Below, piece by piece: positions 1-10,943 of a stretch of 64,000 bases of DNA. The notes below the pieces were generated by a model. That model had not been told where the DNA came from, made no database searches, and worked only from the letters and a program-made list of their open reading frames with translations. How positions within the stretch are numbered: position 1 is the stretch's first letter; every line of letters begins with the position of its first letter. The stretch comes from Typha latifolia (lineage: Eukaryota > Streptophyta > Magnoliopsida > Poales > Typhaceae): assembly GCA_019914945.1 (NCBI GenBank), contig CM034112.1:5355001-5419000 (forward strand). The letters are read 5' to 3'. A program made the translations under genes and the position numbers.

Positions 1-68
1 AAGAATAAAACACACCCCTAAAGTGTATCCATGCTCGAGACATCATCAGTGAAGTCCGAATCATAACA
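1..68 (-). mobile_element. Terminal piece of a G2-family Gypsy LTR, cut by the window start
   Basis: Bases 1-68 match the terminal part of the antisense G2 LTR that ends at 54546, including a shared stretch around ATGCTCGAGAC and the terminal AGTCCGAATC. On the minus strand this is the first 68 bp of the LTR. The rest lies outside the window. Confidence 0.7.
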
Positions 69-186
69 GATTAGACAATTAACGATTTGAATAGAAGGTG
101 GTGGAACTAGGCATGTTGATTTTCTTACTATACTAGTGTGATTTAAATTTCGAGGTCGAAATTTCTATAAGGGGGGAAGGAAAATG
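69..186 (+). other. 3' internal tail and polypurine tract of a Tekay/Del-like Gypsy element
   Basis: The segment ends in TTCGAGGTCGAAATTT followed by the purine run AAGGGGGGAAGGAAAA, directly abutting an LTR that begins TGTAACAACC. A 'TTCGAGG.CGAAATT' sequence followed by a G-rich purine run and TGTAAC is characteristic of plant Tekay/Del elements. It probably primed plus-strand DNA synthesis. No coding sequence remains here. Confidence 0.6.
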
Positions 187-397
187 TAACAACCTATCCC
201 TTGAGAAAAACCTTACAAAATATTGCATGGCACGACGTGGCCGACCTCATGCCATGTTGGGGTGGCATGGGCTGGGGTTGCTGTGCTCCCACAACTACAG
301 GCCCGGCCAACCAGACAGGGCCAGCTAGCTCTGTTGGGCCCGCCGACGCTGTAGCCACAGCGCTGAATTCCCCACCGCCTCTCTCTCTCTCTTGGTC
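187..397 (+). mobile_element. Tekay-like 3' LTR, first part (interrupted by a G1 element)
   Basis: This starts TGTAACAACCTATCC immediately after a polypurine tract and runs into a CT microsatellite. It continues at 7144 after a 6.7-kb G1 insertion flanked by TGGTC/CGGTC. It is related to the solo LTR at 28089-30402: similar start, CT-rich stretch, and the palindromic 'agtgctggg' region in its second half. The short ORFs on both strands here look like by-products of GC-rich sequence. Confidence 0.6.
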
Positions 398-1221
398 TGA
401 TAGGTTACAGATCAATTCTTTTAAGATTTGGATTTATTGTAGGAAGCAGTCCGCACAATCTCGGGAACATATTCACCAAATATTTTCTCATAGTCTAAAA
501 ATTACGAAACAAAGTTAAATCGATCCATAACTCCCTGATCTACATTTTTTGTATTTATGCCCATCACAGATTCGAACTACACCTAGAACAAAAACACGAT
601 AAATTGCGGATGTTGGTGGTGGTGATGAATGGAGTGGAAGTTAAGGTTATGGATGATAATGGAGATGAGGGTGGATGGGTAGTGTTAATTAAGTGATTAA
701 GACGAAGCGGAAGAAGTGGTCGAGATCCCAAAGAAGAGGGAGGACTCGATAGACGAGGGAGATTAGAAGTTAGGAGAGACCCTGCCAATGATAGAGGTGG
801 TAGGTTGGTGAAGAGGGAGGAGGGAGATGAAGGTAGAGAGAAGATAGAGAGGCAATAAATCAATATTCCAATAGCATAATATATATGGCTACCATTGACA
901 CCTTTATAGAGGCTAGTCAACAAGTCCTAATAATAATAATTTACTCTAATCCTAGTAGAATCCCAGCGATCGCGTTCGAACGCACAAAACGCATTTCTCG
1001 ATTGTGCAAACGCGATGCAGGCATTCGAACGCGACATTCAAATGCACCTGATCGTGTTTGAACGCACATTTTGCGTTCTCTATTTTTGCGAACCTAATGC
1101 AGGCGTTTGCAAGGGCATTCGAATGCGACCCCTTTCGCGTTCGAACACGAACTACAAGAATTTTATTTTAATAAAAATAAACAACTAATGGAATAAGAAA
1201 AGACTCTAACAAGGTGTATCA
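398..1221 (-). mobile_element. G1 3' LTR (antisense)
   Basis: On the minus strand it starts TGATACACCTTG at 1221 and ends CCTATCA at 398 (824 bp). Near its start, at about 960-1145, lie degenerate copies of the GCGTTCGAACGC motif; a TATATAT sequence follows near 878-886 on the way into the R region. Its partner is 6306-7143. Confidence 0.9.
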
Positions 1222-1232
1222 GCCCACTACGC

Positions 1233-4200
1233 TTCCCCCACCTTGCCCTCAAGGTGTGAAGTCTGGTAAATGCTTGAAGATGTCCGTCTCCAACTCCTAT
1301 GTCGCCTCATTAGATGGCTTGCCAAACCACTCAACTAGAATCTTCATCTCTAATCTAGTACCATGACATCATCGACACCTAGCAAGTATGCGAACTGGCT
1401 CTACGATCTTTGTCTCCTCCAATGGCTCCAGTAGAATTGATCTAATGACCTCATGATCTCAAATCCGCTCCCTCAGCAATGAAACATAGAAGATAGGATA
1501 TACTCTCGACCCCTCCGTTTGTGGATAGTAGGCCGAATTGAAGTTCAATTGAGTCCCCTATAATCTGAAAACCTACATCCAAAAGTCGCTCATAAATGCA
1601 TGATCACAATCCGAGACAATCGTGCATGGCATGCCATGTAACCGAGCAACATCTCTAATAAAAATTTTAGCCACTTGCTTGGCTGAAAATGGATGTGACA
1701 TTGCAGAAAAGTACACATACTTGCTCAATCTATCAACCACTACAAAAATAACAAAATAACCATATACCAATGGAAAGCCCTCTATGAAATCCATAGAAAT
1801 GTCTTCTCAAACACGATCCGGTATAGGTAAAGGCTGTAGTAATCCAGCCGATTTCAATGTGGTTGCCTTAGCCCTTTGACAGATTCGCAAGAAGGGACAA
1901 AACTCCTGACATCTCGCCTCAATCCTAGCCACGTGCAACTCTGAGATATTGATAGGGTTCTTTGGTACCAAATTGATAGGCTCTGATACCAATGATAGGA
2001 TCACAGAATAATTCCTTTATAACCTGAATTTATTATAGGAAGTAGTTCACGCAACCGAGGGAAAATATTTATCAGATATTCTCCTATAACTCCCTGATCT
2101 ACGTTTTCATATTTATGCCCTTTAGTGATTCAAATTGCAACTGGGACGAAAGTACGATTTAGTGCGGATGATGGTGGTGGTGACGTGTGGAGTGAAGTTA
2201 GGGTTATGGATAATAATGGAGATAAGGGTGGATGGGTGATGTTGTTTAAGGGATATATATGAAGGGAAAGAAGTGGTCGAGATCCCAAAGAAGAGGGAGG
2301 ACTCGACAAACAAGGGAGATTAGAAGTTAGGAGAGACCTTGGCAATGGTAGAGGTGGTAGGTTAGTGAAGAGGGAGGAGGGAGATTAAGGTAGAGAGAAT
2401 AGAGAGAAGATAGGAGGTAAGAAATCAATAATCCAATAGCATAATGAATTTAGCTGCCATCCACAACTTTATAGAGGCTAGCCAACAAGCCCTAATAATA
2501 ATAACTAACCCTAATCCTAGTGGAATCTCACCGATCGCGTTTGAATGCACAAAAGGCGTTTCTCGTATGTGCGAACGTGATGCAGGCGTTCAAATGCACA
2601 TTTCATGTTCTCTGTATTTGCGAACCTAATAAAAGCGTTCACAAAGGCATTCGAACGCGCCCCAATCACGTTCGAGCATGACCTATAAAAAATTTATTTT
2701 AATAAAAATAACTAACTAATGCAATAAGAAAAGACTCTAACAAGGTGTACCAGATATCCTCCTATAAGTCCTCAAGACACCTTCATGACCAGCCTTTGGA
2801 GTTTGGTGGAAGTGCTCCAACAATTTCTGCTACAATGCATCATTTGCGGGCACCCAAATGCATCCGTAGTCCAGCAGCAACCTGCCTTGATTCTTTAACT
2901 TTGGATGGCACTCTAGATCATTCAACACCTCCTATAACAATCTCAAAATATTTGGGTCAGATGTACATGCATACCTCAGCTCGTCAAGGAAAGGAAAGGT
3001 AGAAGAAGAATATGCTGCGAGTTCGGTGGTATTGGGTTAGCGCAATAGTGCATCCACCGCTCTATTTTCCGTTCCCTTCCTTTATTGTATTTCATAATCA
3101 TACCCCAGCAATTTGGTGACCCATCTCTACTGTGCCAGAGTGTGTATACGCTGTCCCATAAAGTATGGAAGGCTCATTTGATCAGTTCGGATAATGAATC
3201 ATCTCCCGACCAAATAAGGTTTTCACTTTGTCACCGCATGTAGAATTGCTAACATCTCTTTCTCGTAGGTCGATAATTGCTGGGATATTTATGATAAATC
3301 CTTGCTAAGAAAGTATATCAGATGTCCTCCTTGCATTAGTACAGCTCCTATGCTAACTCCCGACGCATCACAGTCCACAACGAACTCTTTGGTGAAGTCT
3401 GGTAGAGCTAGAACGGGCGCCATTGTCATTGTTGTTTTCACTTTTTTCAAAAGCTATAGTGGCTTCATCCGTCCATCTAAAGGAGTCCTTCTTCAACAAA
3501 GAAGTGAGAAGAGCAGCGATCTTGCCATACCCAGAAGTGGCGATAATACCCGGTCTGCCCCAAGAATCCTTGCAATCCTGTGGTAGTAGTAGGTATCGGC
3601 CAAGCGGTCATGCATGCTACCTTTTGAAAATTCGCCGCTACACCTTCCGCTGAGTTGATGTGGCCTAAATACTCCACTTGCGCTACTCCCCATAGGCACT
3701 TGGACTTCTTGATCTTCAACTGGTTTTGCTTCAACAAATTCAGCACATCCTCCAAATGCCGCCAATCCTCCAATTCAGTCTTGCTATACACCAAAATATC
3801 GTCAAAGAATACCAAGACATACCTTCATAGTAGAGGCCAAAATATATTATTTGTGAGGCCTTGAAAAGTAGCTAGAGCATTGGTAAGACCAAAGGGCATC
3901 ACCCGAAACTCGTAGTGCCCGTCCGGAGTCCGAAATGCAGTTTTATGCACATTCGCCGGGTGAACTCTAATTTGATGGTACCCGGCCCTCAAGTCAAGCT
4001 TGCTGAATATGGTCACCCTTGCAAGCTCATCCAACAACTCCTCTATAATCAGAATGGGATACTAATCTTTGATAGTAATAGTGTTTAGTGCTCCATAGTC
4101 GATAAAAAAATGCCATGTCCCGTCCTTCTTTCGCATTAGTAGCACGGGCGATGAGTATGAACTATGACTTGGTTGAATGAGGCCTTGCTCAAACATCTCG

Positions 4201-4893
4201 GCTACCATCTTGGAGATAACTTCCTTTTGCACATGTGGATACCGATATGGCCCCACTCGCCGGTGCAGACCCGGACACAATCTATATGCAATGGTCTGCC
4301 GTTTTCCTTGGTGGCAACTCCTTTGGTTCCTCAAACAGTCCAGCAAATTTTTCTAATAAATTAGACAACTCGATGGTAGTATCTGGACACATTTGAGGCT
4401 CGTCTCTTGCTGGTCCTAATTGAAGAAGATAGGCCATATTACTCGCACAAGGTAGCCCCACCATCGGCTGTATTGCAGGAATCGGCGGAGAACGAACGCC
4501 ATCAAGTCGTACGTCTTTGTTTCCTTATTTAAATTTCATCCACATCCTCCGAAAATCAAATATGACGGGTCCCAAACTCTGTAATCACTGAGTGCCAAGT
4601 ACAATGTCCGCTCCTCACAGCGCCAACGGAAAAAAGTCCACAATGTTGTTGTGTCCTTGCACCCGTATATCGCCCCGGCAACAAAAGCTCTCCGCCTTAA
4701 GCTTCGTGCTGCCTCCAATAGCAATGTCAAACCCCATGGTCGGTTCAACATCCAAGCCCAATCTCCTCACTAACCACTCATCTAGAAAGTTGTGTGTACT
4801 CCCCGAATCGATGAGGATATGCACACAATGCTTTCTAGCGAGTCCATCTACTTGCAATGTCCTCGGCGCGGAAGTACCTGAATATGCATGCAT
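1233..4893 (-). pseudogene. pol: G1 pol: protease, RT, RNase H, integrase, chromodomain (degenerate)
   Basis: Reading leftward, an aspartic protease with DSGSTHNFLDE lies near 4800. The RT is at about 4350-3830, with [27 protein letters not shown] and MPFGLTNA, and DDILVYSKTE at 3800. RNase H relics are at 3400-3000. An integrase follows with FVVVDRLSKYV and IVSDCDHAFMSD near 1600-1790, then a chromodomain-like tail near 1250-1500. Compared with the sense copy at 30403-33872, about half of the integrase is missing at 1500-1570, and a solo LTR (1950-2752) interrupts its N-terminal part. Several stops and frame changes prevent translation. It is antisense to the Tekay LTR around it. Confidence 0.85.
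1950..2752 (-). mobile_element. G1 solo LTR nested in the integrase of the larger G1 element
   Basis: An 803-bp LTR flanked by the exact 5-bp TSD GATAT (1945-1949 and 2753-2757). Removing it and one TSD restores the integrase alignment to the sense copy near 32740. The LTR edge defined by the TSD lies 43 bp beyond the usual LTR end, and that extension contains a perfect tRNA-Met-type primer site (minus strand, 1980-1991). GTTCGAACGC-like motifs lie at 2530-2690. Confidence 0.87.
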
Positions 4894-4896
4894 TGA

Positions 4897-6292
4897 TATT
4901 TCAGCTTAGATATCTTCCTTCGCACCCTCCTTCACAGCCTCCTCATGGACCTCCTCTGAACACTCTCCATCACCAACAACCTCATCGTCCGCCTCGAGAC
5001 CATCGATGAGTATCACACTCCCGATCGTTTGGAACACCGATGACCGGGGGTGAAATGTTCATTACATCGAAAGCAAGGGCCCTTCGCTCTTCACTCCTCC
5101 ACTTGGGTAGGTGTGAGAGTTTGAATGGGGGCTCTTGTGCCTCCTCTAACATTAGAAGGTCTCAAAGGTGGTCATGGTCTAGTACTAGAAGCCACTGTGC
5201 TTGAACCTATAGAATTTCTAGCCAACGTTCTAGGTACAAACTGCCCATCTTGATTGCCCCAACTCATTTTCGCTGCCATCTCAAAGGTGTCCTCAAGAGT
5301 GGTAGGATAAAAAGCATGAACATCAGCCTGTATCTCCTCTCGCATCCCTAAATTGAATGTGCTCATCAATGTCGGGCCAAGGTGGCTCACAATGACTACT
5401 AACTCTTTCAAATTCTTCTTGGTAATCTAATACGGTCGTCTTTTGAACCATCTTGCTTAATGTGGCAACAAAATTTTCATATGGCGCTATCCCAAAAGTT
5501 AGCCCAACTGGTAAATCCTCCACCACAAATAATCGATCGATACTAATGCAATATTGTTCCTTGGAGGTGAAAGCTTGCCATCTGGACCTTTGCATCCTCC
5601 GTTGGATCATTGCCTTGGAATTTTGGAAAGTCCAAGCGTGCGGTTCTCTCCTAAATAGTATTGTCGGGTTCGCGAAAGATTCTTGTTTCACGTCTAAACC
5701 TTTGTGCATATTGATCTCCTTCTCTAAATCCTCGAGCATTACCATCACCATCTCCGAAGGGATCAACCTTATCCTCAAGGTGCTAATCCTCCTCATCGAC
5801 GAAGCGCACCGGTGCCGCACGCCTCTCGGGTTCCATCACCGCCGATCTTGAGTTTTGTATCGGAGGTGGGGGATGATGTGTAGGCATAGGTAAAAGAGGA
5901 TCATTGACACTTACATGTCGCACTTGGACCTGTGGGGTATCGGTTCGATGTGGTCCCACTGCTGGTCCTTCTTAAGGCACCGATCTTCATCGAGGAGATG
6001 ACGAAGCCAATCGGTTCATGACATATTCCTTTAAAGTATTATAATCATTATGCATTGCGTCAACTCTATGCAGTAATGTTTAGAATTTGCCCCTAAGTTC
6101 ATCCGCCAAGCCCATGTTCACACCCATGGACGTTGGTTGACTCGGTCATACCGTGGTCACTCCAAGGGAATCGGCCTCATAGTTAGGGTTATTATGGATT
6201 GAGTCTTCCCTTGTCAGTGTTCTCTCCATTGATCTCCTTGTTGATGTCATCTTCCTTTTTTTCGCCATTAATAGAGGTTTGAGGTTCGCCAT
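4897..6292 (-). pseudogene. gag: G1 gag (degenerate)
   Basis: The likely start is the ATG at 6292-6290 on the minus strand, which overlaps the end of the primer site. Homology to the sense copy at 27030-28088 covers the N-terminal linker (ADELRG near 6090), a retrotransposon gag core (ARLDFPKFQG near 5630, MVQKTTVLDYQEEFERVSS near 5420) and a zinc motif of form CX2C...HxC (CFRC...PGHRC near 5050). It would form the capsid of the element's particle. Several stops and at least two frameshifts break it. The zinc-motif spacing matches the other G1 and G2 gag copies here. Confidence 0.75.
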
Positions 6293-6304
6293 GCTCTGAT
6301 ACTA
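6293..6304 (-). promoter_or_regulatory. Primer-binding site of the antisense G1 element
   Basis: On the minus strand TAGTATCAGAGC lies one base past the LTR end. It differs from the plant initiator tRNA-Met site TGGTATCAGAGC at one position and lies between LTR and gag, as expected. Confidence 0.75.
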
Positions 6305-6305
6305 G

Positions 6306-7143
6306 TGATAGGTTACAGATCAATTCCTTTAAGATATGGATTTATTGTAGGAAGCAGTCCGCACATCCTAGGAAAAATATTTACCAACTATTCTCCTGTA
6401 GTCAAAAAATTATAGAACTAAGTGGCATCGATGATAAATTCTCTGATCTATGTTTTCCATATTTATGCCCTTCTCAGATTCGAACTACAATTGAAAATAA
6501 AATATGATATATTACGGATGTTGGTGGTGGTGACGGGTGGAGTGGAAGTTAGCGTTATGGATGATAATAGAGATGAGGGTGGATGGGTGGTGTTCTTTAA
6601 GTAATTAAGACTAAGAGGAAGAAGTGGTCGAGATCCCAAAGAAGAGGGAGGACTCGACAGACGAGGAAGCTTAGAAGTTAGGAGGGACCTTACTAATAAT
6701 AGAGGTGCAAGGTTGGTTAAGAGAGAGAAGGGAGATTAGGGTAGAGAGAAGATAGAGTAAATCAATATTCTAATAGCATAATAAATTTGGCTGCCATCCA
6801 CACCTTTATGGAGGGTAGCCAACAAGCCATAATTACAATAATTAACCCTAATCCTAGTGAAATCCTACTAATCGCGTTCAAACGCGCCCGATCTCGTTTG
6901 AACACACAAAAGACATTCTCTTTCTGTGCAAATGCGATGCAGGCATTCGAACGCAGCGTTCAAACGCGCCCGATCGTGTTCGAATGTGCATTTTCCATTA
7001 GCTGTTTTTGCGAACCTGATGCAGGCGTTCGCAAGGGCGTTCGAACGCGACCCGTTCCACGTTCGAATGTGACCTACTAGAATTTTATGTTAATAAAAAT
7101 AAACAACTAATGCAATAAGAAAAGACTCTAACAAGGTGTATCA
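6306..7143 (-). mobile_element. G1 5' LTR (antisense)
   Basis: An 838-bp partner of 398-1221, with the same ends (TGATACACC...CCTATCA on the minus strand). It holds GTTCGAACGC-like motifs at 6867-7075, upstream of the transcription start inferred for the minus strand. The LTR end coincides with the right TSD CGGTC (7144-7148). Confidence 0.9.
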
Positions 7144-7812
7144 CGGTCTCTCTCTCACTCTCTCTCTCTCTCACCCTCTTACCGATGTCGGCCTACCGTT
7201 GCCGTTGCAGTTGCCGCCGTCGAGTTGAGCTCTTCTCCTTACTTATCCTCTTCCTATCTCTTTCTCCTCTCTCTCTCCCTCTCTCTCTTTCTCGCCCTCT
7301 CTATTTCTTGCCTGTGGGCTCGGGCTCGCCGGAGTCGAGTCGCCGAGCCCCTTACTGCTCGCCCGACTCTCCTCCTTCCCCTCCTCTCTCTCTCTTCTCT
7401 TCTTTCTTCCTCTTCCTTTCTTCTTCTTCTTCTTCCTTCTTCCTTTCTTCCTCTTCTTCCTTAGGTCCCTCCTCTTCTTTCTCCAACAGTGCTGGGCTCA
7501 GCCTAGCACTACTGGCAATGCTTTTATTTACTTTATTTTATTTCTATTTATTTCATTATTTAGGTATTTCTTTCTTAATTAATGCAAATAGAGTGTTCAT
7601 ATATTAATTATTGTAATAATAATATATATTCTTCAGTTTGATTATTATTAATTTTAATTAGTATAATTAATGATTATATTGTTATAAACTATTACACAAA
7701 AAATATAGGTAATACTTAAATTATTTATTATACATATATTCATTAATATGCTTATTATTAATTATAGTTAGTAAAAATGAATAATTAATTATGTTTTCTA
7801 CTGTTACTTATA
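7144..7812 (+). mobile_element. Tekay-like 3' LTR, second part
   Basis: This continues the LTR begun at 187. It holds CT-rich microsatellite DNA, a CTTCTT-rich stretch, the hairpin-forming AGTGCTGGGCTCAGCCTAGCACT at about 7488-7510, then AT-rich DNA. The order matches 28280-29140 of the solo LTR closely, including 'aggtatttctttcttaattaat'. The apparent ORFs through the CT tract (7185-7607) are low-complexity artefacts. Confidence 0.6.
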
Positions 7813-7819
7813 AATAATA

Positions 7820-8214
7820 TGTAAGGAGAAGAGGGAGAGAGAGAGAGAGGAGAAAGAGTGAGGAAGAGAAGAACTATGGAGGAGAGCTCACCTCGGCACG
7901 ATGAAGCAGCGGTAGGTCGGCAGCGATGACGGCAGCGGTAGGCCGGCATCGGCAAGAGGGGGGGGGGAGAGAGAGTGAGAGGGGGAGACTGAGAGAGAGA
8001 GAGAGTGAGAGGGAGAGAGAGATTCAAAGGGAGAGAGAGAGGCGGTGGGGATGTTGGTGCTGCGGTTGCGGCGCCGGCGGGCCCACCGGAGCTAGTTGGC
8101 TCGGCCTAGTTGTCCGATGGCAGCTGGGGTTGCGTGGGACCCCTAACTTGTGCCACCCCAACATGGCATGAGGCCAGCCACTTTAAGGTTTTTTTTAAAG
8201 GATAGGTTGTTACA
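7820..8214 (-). repeat. Inverted partial copy of the Tekay-like LTR start
   Basis: Read on the minus strand this begins TGTAACAACCTATCC at 8214 and follows the LTR start at 187-397 and 7144-7243 through shared CATGCCATGTTGGGGTGGCA, CCCACCGCCTCTCTC and CCGGCCTACCG sequences, ending near GTAAGGAGAAG. The LTR start therefore appears at both ends in opposite orientation, making a large foldback around 7244-7819. It probably arose by rearrangement, not as a DNA-transposon terminal inverted repeat. Confidence 0.65.
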
Positions 8215-8246
8215 CGAATAATCCAGAGTTGTAGTCATTCGAATTT

Positions 8247-8516
8247 CAAATGTTCAAATTTTTAGAGAATAAAATTTATAGTCTTTCAAATGCACTAACT
8301 TCGGGAACCGAATGACATCAGGAAATTTTGCCAGCTGAGAATATTTCATGCGGTAATTTTGGAAGATATTTTACCTTATCTCAAATGTTCAAATTTTTAG
8401 AGAATAAAATTTATAGTCTTTCAAATGCACTAACTTCGGGAACCGAATGACATCAGGAAATTTTGCCAGCTGAGAATATTTCATGCGGTAATTTTGGAAG
8501 ATATTTTACCTTATCT
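8247..8516. repeat. Perfect 135-bp tandem duplication
   Basis: Copies 8247-8381 and 8382-8516 are identical base for base by eye and directly adjacent. Each begins CAAATGTTCAAATTTTTAG and ends TTTTACCTTATCT. No ORF is evident. In such a decayed neighbourhood, complete identity implies a very recent duplication or an assembly artefact. Confidence 0.97.
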
Positions 8517-8707
8517 GAAATGATATTTAAGGACTATCAAAACTTAACCTTAGTAGCCATCTTTGATCATTAGTCGAGGAGAGCTATTAGAACTTAGCAT
8601 TATTAGACAAAACATGCCTCAACTTTTAATCCAACTTCAATTCTTCAAATGTTAGAGCATAGTATCTCAAGGATCACAAAGACAGTTAGATAAATCTCAA
8701 GGGTCAC

Positions 8708-9774
8708 TGAAAAAACCCCTAGACACACGTATGTATCTAAATCCTAGGCAATGATATCACTCGTTCGCTTAGGTAAAAGTTCGAAGAAATATTAAAAATG
8801 AAAGCAGAGATGAACACCAAGATTTTAACGTGAAAAAACCCAAACGGAAAAAAACTATGGATCCAAACTCGGATCAAAACCATCACTAGAATAGTAGCAA
8901 TTACAAAACTGAGTCACAAGAGAAACCGTCGATCCTCACGACTTTGTTCTTCTCAGTCTTGCTCGCTAGAACCCACGATTCACTACTTCTCGTGATTAAT
9001 ATCCAACCTCAGTAGCCCTCGAGATTGATCTTTTGTCTAGATAGCCCTTAAGATAAAAGATTAAGCTTTTTAGAAGAGTAGGACCTTATTAGTTGAAGAA
9101 CCAATGTAGCCTAAAAAAGTCTCCTTCAAAATTGCTTCTTCAACACCCCTAGAGTTAGGGCATCACTATACTTATATAAGATCTCCAATATAGAGCCAAA
9201 TCCAAGTCTTATCCGAACTCACGAAAGTCCAAAAATTGCAAACTTCGTAGGTGCGTTCGAACGTGGGTGCGTTCGAACGGCCTGACTTGATCTTAGGTGC
9301 GTTTGAACAGGCCCAGGTGCGTTCGAACGGGCTCAAGTGCATTCGAGTGCAGCAGCTTGATTTTCACAGGTTGCATTCGAGCGGCATAAGTTGTGTTCGA
9401 ACGCGCGCAAAAACAAAACTTATTGTCTGTGCGAACGCGTGAGCTCGCATTCAAACGCGCTTGTGAATGCTGCTCTTTGTCTATGTGAACGCATCTACCC
9501 GCGTTCGAACACGCTTGTGAACGCTGCTGTCTATCTGTGTGAACGCATGTACCCGCGTTCGAACATGCTTGTGAATGCTGCTCTCTATCTGTGTGAACAT
9601 CCTGTGAACGCGCTGTGAACGCGGTGTGAACGCAATGTGAACTCATAAACTCTTCTCCAATAATCTTGCAATTTTTCAGAATAGATATTTTCTAGACTTG
9701 TATAAAAGCTCATATACATATATAAATACATTTAGAATATTTTGTACATATTTGCCAACAATAAAAACCTAACA
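8708..9774 (-). mobile_element. C1 (SIRE-type Copia) solo LTR, antisense
   Basis: On the minus strand it runs TGTTAGGTTTTT (9774) to TTTTTTCA (8708), 1067 bp, matching the C1 LTRs at 12799-13725 and 38513-39488. The flanks GTCAC (8703-8707) and CTCAC (9775-9779) look like a TSD with one substitution. A dense array of GTTCGAACGC-related motifs lies at about 9250-9640. A TATA-like 'cttatataag' sits at 9171-9181 on its downstream side. No internal region remains, so it is a recombination product. Confidence 0.85.
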
Positions 9775-9879
9775 CTCACAAAGATTGAGAGCTTATCAAG
9801 GAATACAATTAATCATGAGTTCTAACAACCATGACACTTTCAGATAAAATCATGCATATCAATAGGAGTTTGGAAGTGT

Positions 9880-10015
9880 GTCTTGTAAACTATTGTATTG
9901 GTTAGTGATTGACTTATGATCCAAGTTTGGATCCATAGCTTTTTTACCCATTTTGAGTTTTTCCGTGCAAAAAATTTAATGTTCACTTCTGCTTATTTTT
10001 TTTGTTATCATTCTA
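9880..10015 (+). mobile_element. Older Copia LTR relic
   Basis: The stretch TTAGTGATTGACTTATGATCCAAGTTTGGATCCATAG..., TTTTTCCGTGCAAAA and TTCACTTCTGC parallels the C1 LTR at 13546-13640 at clearly lower similarity. It is a sense-strand remnant of a related, older LTR into which the antisense solo LTR at 8708-9774 may have landed. Confidence 0.6.
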
Positions 10016-10022
10016 TATTAAT

Positions 10023-10245
10023 AATCTTAAGGAATAATTTTACTTAGATCCCCTAAACTAGCATTATTTTTACTACACTCTTTCAATTTTTTATTACCTA
10101 AATTCATTAATTAAACAAAGAAAAATATCCACATTACCTCCTTGAACCAAGAAAAAAAGCAACTATATGGACCTCTAAACTAAAAAAAATTAGTTGAGGG
10201 AGTGTATTTGGAAAATAATGATATTATTCCTAATCTTAATAAACA
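10023..10245. mobile_element. Possible MITE-like foldback
   Basis: The left side (AATCTTAAGGAATAAT, then CTAAACTAGCATTATTTTTACTACACTC) is imperfectly inverted on the right side (GAGTGTATTTGGAAAATAATG, ATTATTCCTAATCTTAA). Size and AT-richness suit a miniature inverted-repeat element, but arm identity is modest and I see no clear TSD. Confidence 0.3.
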
Positions 10246-10249
10246 AGAT

Positions 10250-10943
10250 TTTTGGAAATCTAATGCGAACCGGGTTAGATCGAATCACATCATAGGGACA
10301 TTGGGCTCGATGGATCGAGTCTACTTATCTTATTTATTTTTTTAGTTAGAGTTTAAGTAGATTAGAGTTTATTTAATCACCTAAGTTCAGTTTAGTTAAC
10401 TCCTGCGCAGTTTTAAGAAAATATTCTGTAGATATTCAGAAGTCGTCCCAATATTATTAAACCACTTGGAGAAAATCGATTTCGTATTCACGGTTTCTCC
10501 ATATTAGGACTCTATCTATGGTGCAATGAAGAAGCATTCCGAGAAAGATAAGGAAGGTTGATTTAGCTAAGTCATATTTATCTCTAAGTCATATTTATTT
10601 TTAATATAAGCTAATAAGGCAAATCCTAATAAAAGTCAGTCTAGGGTTAGCCTATATAAATATGTGGAGTGCAGCCCTAATTAATGAGATAAATACTAAA
10701 TTTCTATAGATGTGGTCTATCTAAATATGTGGAGGCTTAACCTTAGAGAGAGATGCTCTAAGCAATGGATTTCTATAGAGATAGTCAATCTTCAATTAGA
10801 CCTGCGATAGTTGGTGAAGCTAATTATGCCCTATTGGAAGGCTAGAATGTGTGCTTTCCTAAAAATCCATAAATGAATGTGTCTGGCTATCCATTGTTTA
10901 TTGTCTAAAACACATATAGAGAAGAATTAAACCTCTGAAAAAA
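10250..10943. other. Unassigned sequence, no gene seen
   Basis: Contains 'gttagatcgaatcacatcatagggacattgg' and a possible TATA sequence (cctatataaatatgtgg, about 10648-10664), so it may be a degenerate LTR. I see no coding motif and no partner elsewhere in the window. Confidence 0.4.

Larger units (their letters stand above)
398..7143 (-). mobile_element. G1 Ty3/gypsy chromovirus, full-length but degenerate
   Basis: The element runs 7143 to 398 on the minus strand with two LTRs (6306-7143 and 398-1221), a tRNA-Met-type primer site, gag, protease, reverse transcriptase, RNase H, integrase and a chromodomain-like tail in the usual Gypsy order. A near-perfect TSD (TGGTC at 393-397, CGGTC at 7144-7148) brackets it, showing insertion into the CT-rich part of a Tekay-like LTR. 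The integrase is split by a solo LTR of the same family at 1950-2752. Stops and frameshifts in every domain make it non-autonomous. The clade call (Reina-like chromovirus) is inferred from the gag zinc motif and the C-terminal chromodomain-like sequence. Confidence 0.9.

Noticed and set aside
7185..7607. Ser/Leu-rich ORFs in CT-rich DNA (also 28373-28711, 28303-28560 and 28682-28927)
   Set aside because: They are translations of CT and CTT microsatellites inside LTRs, with overlapping ORFs on both strands and no domain.
187..8214. DNA transposon with terminal inverted repeats of about 400 bp
   Set aside because: The left end directly follows a Tekay-type polypurine tract, and the same sequence forms a TG...CA LTR of 2.3 kb at 28089-30402. 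No transposase or flanking duplication is seen. An inverted partial LTR explains it better.
9250..9640. CRISPR array
   Set aside because: Spacers are themselves repeated and irregular, the sequence lies inside plant LTRs, and no cas gene exists.
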